In this document: one piece after another, positions 7,345 to 9,444 of the stretch
Layout: each line of letters starts with the position of its first letter
How positions within the stretch are numbered: the first letter of the stretch is position 1
NCBI GenBank assembly: GCA_021844725.1
Contig: JAKBSX010000061.1
Location: 1 to 9,444 of the forward strand
Length of the DNA: 9,444 nt
Source of the DNA: Actinomycetes bacterium
GTDB taxonomy: Bacteria; Actinomycetota; Acidimicrobiia; Acidimicrobiales; Acidimicrobiaceae
Direction of reading: 5' to 3'
Notes under the pieces: generated by a model
Database searches by the model: none
Seen by the model: only the letters and a program-made list of their open reading frames with translations
What the model was told of the DNA's origin: nothing
Translations under genes and position numbers: made by a program

Positions 7345-8123
7345 AGTTCGAAGATGCAGTAGTGGCCGTCACCGGTGGTGCCAGCGGTATTGGATTTGCT
7401 ACGGCAACTCAGTTGGCATCTCTAGGAGCCAACCTTGTACTTATTGACCTAAACAAGGATCTGCTGGAAGAGTCAGCTAAATCAATTAAGGAGTTGGGCC
7501 GAGAGGTTCTGACACTGAGCACTAATGTGACCAGTTCTGTAGACATGGACTCGGCAATGCAAAGCATCATCGGCCGTTTTGGCCAATTGGATGGATTTGT
7601 GGCTTGTGCGGGCATCCGCATGACGTCAGCACGCGTTATCGACCTCGGTGATGAAGCTTGGGATAACATTATCAATGTAAATTTGCGGGGGATGTTCGTT
7701 AGTTGCAGGGCCGCCGCGCGACAGATGGTTTTGGCGGGTTCGGGTGCAATAGTTACTATTGGATCGTTGTCGGGGCAAGCTCCGCGGTTAGGGCAGAGTG
7801 CTTACTCCGTTAGCAAAGCTGGTGTAATTCAGCTGACTCGCGTGCTAGCACTCGAATTAGCCGAAAAGGGCATTCGGGTAAATACAGTTTGCCCAGGTGT
7901 CGTAAACACCTCAATGATGAAACTTTCTCGGGCTCAGGATGGGGAAGACGTGGTGAACAGGAAACTATACGGTTCCCTCCCTGAATTCCGAGTCGGTATC
8001 CCGCTACGGCGTTACGCCGAACCCGAGGATGTGGCAGATGCTGTTGTCTACCTACTGTCTCCTGGAGCTAGACATATTACCGGTCAAAGTATTTTTGTAG
8101 ATGGGGGAGAATCCATCGTGTGA
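7341..8123 (+). CDS. Short-chain dehydrogenase/reductase (classical SDR)
   Basis: This NAD(P)-dependent alcohol/ketone oxidoreductase has 260 residues, the normal length for a classical SDR of the FabG-like group. The cofactor motif TGGASGIG is at 11-18, and Asp36 at the end of the second strand (VLIDLN) favours NAD(H) over NADP(H). Other family landmarks are ACAG (88-91), Asn114, the catalytic Ser142, Tyr155 and Lys159 (YSVSK), and CPGVVNT (184-190). All catalytic residues are intact. The start is ATG 7341, overlapping the flavoprotein stop and preceded by GGAGAG at 5 nt; the frame is open further upstream to 7287, but only inside the flavoprotein gene. It is the last gene of the operon, and its substrate is probably the product of one of the two preceding enzymes. 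Confidence 0.9.
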   Translation: MKFEDAVVAVTGGASGIGFATATQLASLGANLVLIDLNKDLLEESAKSIKELGREVLTLSTNVTSSVDMDSAMQSIIGRFGQLDGFVACAGIRMTSARVIDLGDEAWDNIINVNLRGMFVSCRAAARQMVLAGSGAIVTIGSLSGQAPRLGQSAYSVSKAGVIQLTRVLALELAEKGIRVNTVCPGVVNTSMMKLSRAQDGEDVVNRKLYGSLPEFRVGIPLRRYAEPEDVADAVVYLLSPGARHITGQSIFVDGGESIV

Positions 8124-8197
8124 CACATTCTGATGCGCCTAAATAAAATCCATTCCACTATTAGTTGATGTGCTCCGGGTTTAATGAAGGCCTAGTT

Positions 8198-8223
8198 ACT
8201 TGAGAACCGATTGGTCCTCAAGT
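8198..8223 (+). terminator. Terminator-like hairpin after the operon
   Basis: ACTTGAG (8198-8204) pairs perfectly with CTCAAGT (8217-8223). After one A/C mismatch, ACC (8206-8208) pairs with GGT (8213-8215), closing on a GATT tetraloop. The hairpin lies 74 nt after the dehydrogenase stop. It is followed by TCTATTT rather than a clean T-tract, so it may be a weak terminator or one that needs help. Its position at the operon end supports the call. Confidence 0.5.
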
Positions 8224-8341
8224 TCTATTTGAGTGTAGTAGTTGGCCTCGAATTATAACGGCGAGATCATTCCAATTGAAATATGGAGTCTCCGATAGTT
8301 GAACTAATCAATCCAGAGCAGTGTTGCCCACTCAAGATCTG

Positions 8342-8374
8342 TGGTCCCATTGTAGCCACCATGGGTTCGGACCA
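8342..8374. repeat. Imperfect inverted repeat
   Basis: TGGTCCCAT (8342-8350) faces ATGGG (8361-8365) and ACCA (8371-8374). All nine bases of the left arm can pair if TTCGG (8366-8370) is looped out; alternatively TGGTCC pairs directly with GGACCA (8369-8374). It sits at the left of the degenerate remnant region and could be an element end or an RNA hairpin; no partner copy is seen in the window. Confidence 0.3.
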
Positions 8375-8560
8375 TCTCGGACTTCTACAAAGCGTTGTTG
8401 CCAGTTGCTAAGGCTGGCATTGTCGCGCACGGCACGGCAAGACGATGGTTGCATTAGTCCCCTCAGGAGAAGGTGACCGCGAGTATCAGGAAACCAGAGC
8501 CAAAGAGGTTGCTCGGCTACTTGTGGGCCATTAGAAAAACCAGGGATACTTGGAGAATAA

Positions 8561-8932
8561 GCGTGGATTTCCGCTTTGGCGGCCGAATTAGACCTTGGGA
8601 GCCAAACCGCTGCGGTGCTAAAGCTCATAGAACTATCGCCTCGCCCTAATTTTGGTTTCCCGAAAACCAGGAAGTCCAGCGCTGCGCTGGGTTTCGCATG
8701 GATTACATCAAAGAACAACCAGTTCAGGAAGCTATGCGGCGTTTGGGTTGCTGGTGATGCCTGGCGTAATGTACGCAATGAACTTGACCGGATGCACCTT
8801 GTCACCATGGAGACTAAAGATGGACGATTCTCCCAACGGACGACTATCACACCCAAACAAGCCGAGATACTTCGGGACCTCAGGATAAAAGAGCCCGGTC
8901 GCTACTTGGATTTCGAACCAAAGGTACCTTAG
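8561..8932 (+). pseudogene. 5'-truncated gene remnant, probable transposase C-terminus
   Basis: The frame is open from just after TAA 8558-8560 to TAG 8930-8932, about 123 codons. The only early start is a TTG at 8576 with no ribosome-binding site, so this looks like the C-terminal part of a decayed gene. The protein includes GFAWITSKNN, KLCGVWVAGDAW, ELDRMHLVTM and TPKQAEILRDLRI. The end, a ...RxHLVTM..KDGRFSQRT..TPKQ..IL pattern, resembles the tails of IS1634/IS4-like transposases, but I cannot confirm the family. A more decayed copy of its middle part lies at 318-470 in the same orientation, which supports a mobile or repeated origin. The long open frame on the opposite strand is low in recognisable features and is taken as a shadow. 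Confidence 0.45.
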
Positions 8933-9417
8933 GAATAATCCCAACTCACAGAATCGCTTAGTAACACGACTCAAATGTCGAAACGTGTCCATTTCCCCTG
9001 CTAACGCATCATTTATGGGGCAGCTGAGGGTGAGGGGTCTCCGGAAACTGAGCCATCCGATATTTGAGTTCTAAAGTACTCACTCCTACTCCCATATTGA
9101 AAACTTTCCACACTGGTGCAGAGTCACAGTTCTCATCCCGTTTCGTCAAGAACCTTAATTCAGTTGTGGTCTAATGCGATTTGCACGGCCACCTCAGTTT
9201 TCGCCGATTCAGGAAATTCAGTGCCCTGATAGTGATGCATTATCAAGTTTCGGTCAAATGACTTTCAAATGTGTGTCCGCCTCAACTTTCCAGGACATCT
9301 TGGGGCCATTTACGCTGGTAGATGCCTATTATTATGTTTGGGGCAGCTGCTCTTTTTTCCAAGCGGCTACCACTTCTGGGTCTGCTTTTTCATACTGCTT
9401 TCCTGGCAGATGAAAGC
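8933..9417. other. Non-coding region before the right-edge gene
   Basis: No supported gene is present. A 79-codon plus-strand frame (9174-9413) lacks a ribosome-binding site and resembles nothing known. TATTATTAT at 9327-9335 could be a -10 element for the gene starting at 9432, but no good -35 hexamer is found at the right spacing. Confidence 0.4.
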
Positions 9418-9426
9418 TAAAGGAGG
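9418..9426 (+). promoter_or_regulatory. Strong ribosome-binding site
   Basis: TAAAGGAGG is a near-perfect Shine-Dalgarno sequence. It lies 5 nt before TTG 9432 and 14 nt before ATG 9441, so spacing selects the TTG as start codon. Confidence 0.6.
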
Positions 9427-9431
9427 CTTCC

Positions 9432-9444
9432 TTGAACAGTATGT
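9432..9444 (+). CDS. Start of an unidentified gene (partial)
   Basis: Only four codons (MNSM) are inside the window. The call rests on the strong Shine-Dalgarno sequence at 9418-9426 and the lack of any other start at suitable distance. Nothing can be said about the product. Confidence 0.5.

Larger units (their letters stand above)
8124..8560. other. Non-coding region between the operon and the remnant gene
   Basis: No convincing gene is present. It holds the terminator-like hairpin (8198-8223) and the inverted repeat (8342-8374). A plus-strand frame of 29 codons (8445-8534) reads MVALVPSGEGDREYQETRAK and onward to LLVGH; it looks protein-like and could be a fossil of a longer gene, but it has no ribosome-binding site and I do not recognise it. 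Confidence 0.45.

Noticed and set aside
8332..8856. Minus-strand open frame of 174 codons
   Set aside because: It lies opposite the remnant at 8561-8932, whose plus-strand product has family-like patterns; the minus-strand product is Ser/Arg-rich with no recognisable motif and no convincing ribosome-binding site.
9174..9413. Plus-strand open frame of 79 codons
   Set aside because: It has no ribosome-binding site and no recognisable domain; it ends just before the strong ribosome-binding site of the next gene and looks like chance.
1..9444. CRISPR array, tRNA/rRNA gene, toxin-antitoxin or phage-defence module
   Set aside because: No regularly spaced repeats, cloverleaf-like sequence or small paired genes were seen; the intact genes are all transport, regulation and metabolism.

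Overview
The window looks like an accessory catabolic locus from an actinobacterium of middling G+C content. The clues are a lipoprotein signal followed by a long Ser/Thr linker, frequent GTG/TTG starts, purine-rich Shine-Dalgarno sites and an actinobacterial-style IS30 transposase tail. An acidophilic member of the Acidimicrobiia (Ferrimicrobium/Acidithrix type) would fit, but that placement is inference only.

Left edge (1-950). The last 30 codons of an IS30-family transposase are followed by non-coding DNA. This holds a decayed fragment (about 318-470) that is repeated at about 8601-8749. After it comes a regulatory stretch with a 10-bp palindrome (704-713) and a good sigma70-like promoter candidate (739-767), leaving a leader of roughly 175 nt.

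Centre (951-8123). Seven genes lie on the plus strand with gaps of 3, -4, 25, 52, 9 and -4 nt, so they very probably form one operon. In order they encode a family-3 substrate-binding lipoprotein, its permease, its ATPase, an RpiR-type HTH/SIS regulator, a DUF6282 amidohydrolase-like protein, an FAD-dependent oxidoreductase of the FAD_binding_2 family, and a classical NAD(P)-dependent short-chain dehydrogenase. The simplest reading is capture and import of a small carboxylated compound, followed by hydrolysis of a C-N or C-O bond, a flavin-dependent oxidation or reduction of a C-C bond, and alcohol/ketone oxidoreduction, with the RpiR protein as local regulator. The substrate cannot be read from the sequence. 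The binding protein keeps the family's carboxylate-binding Arg but seems to lack the Asp that holds the alpha-amino group, and the regulator's SIS domain lacks the usual phosphate-binding loop. Both point away from ordinary amino acids and sugar phosphates.

Right edge (8124-9444). A terminator-like hairpin (8198-8223) follows the operon. Beyond it are an imperfect inverted repeat (8342-8374), a 5'-truncated gene remnant (8561-8932) that resembles a transposase C-terminus and is the better-preserved partner of the left-hand fragment, and about 480 nt without a credible gene. A strong Shine-Dalgarno sequence at 9418-9426 announces a gene starting at TTG 9432 and running out of the window. Mobile-element debris on both sides suggests the operon sits in a horizontally shuffled region.
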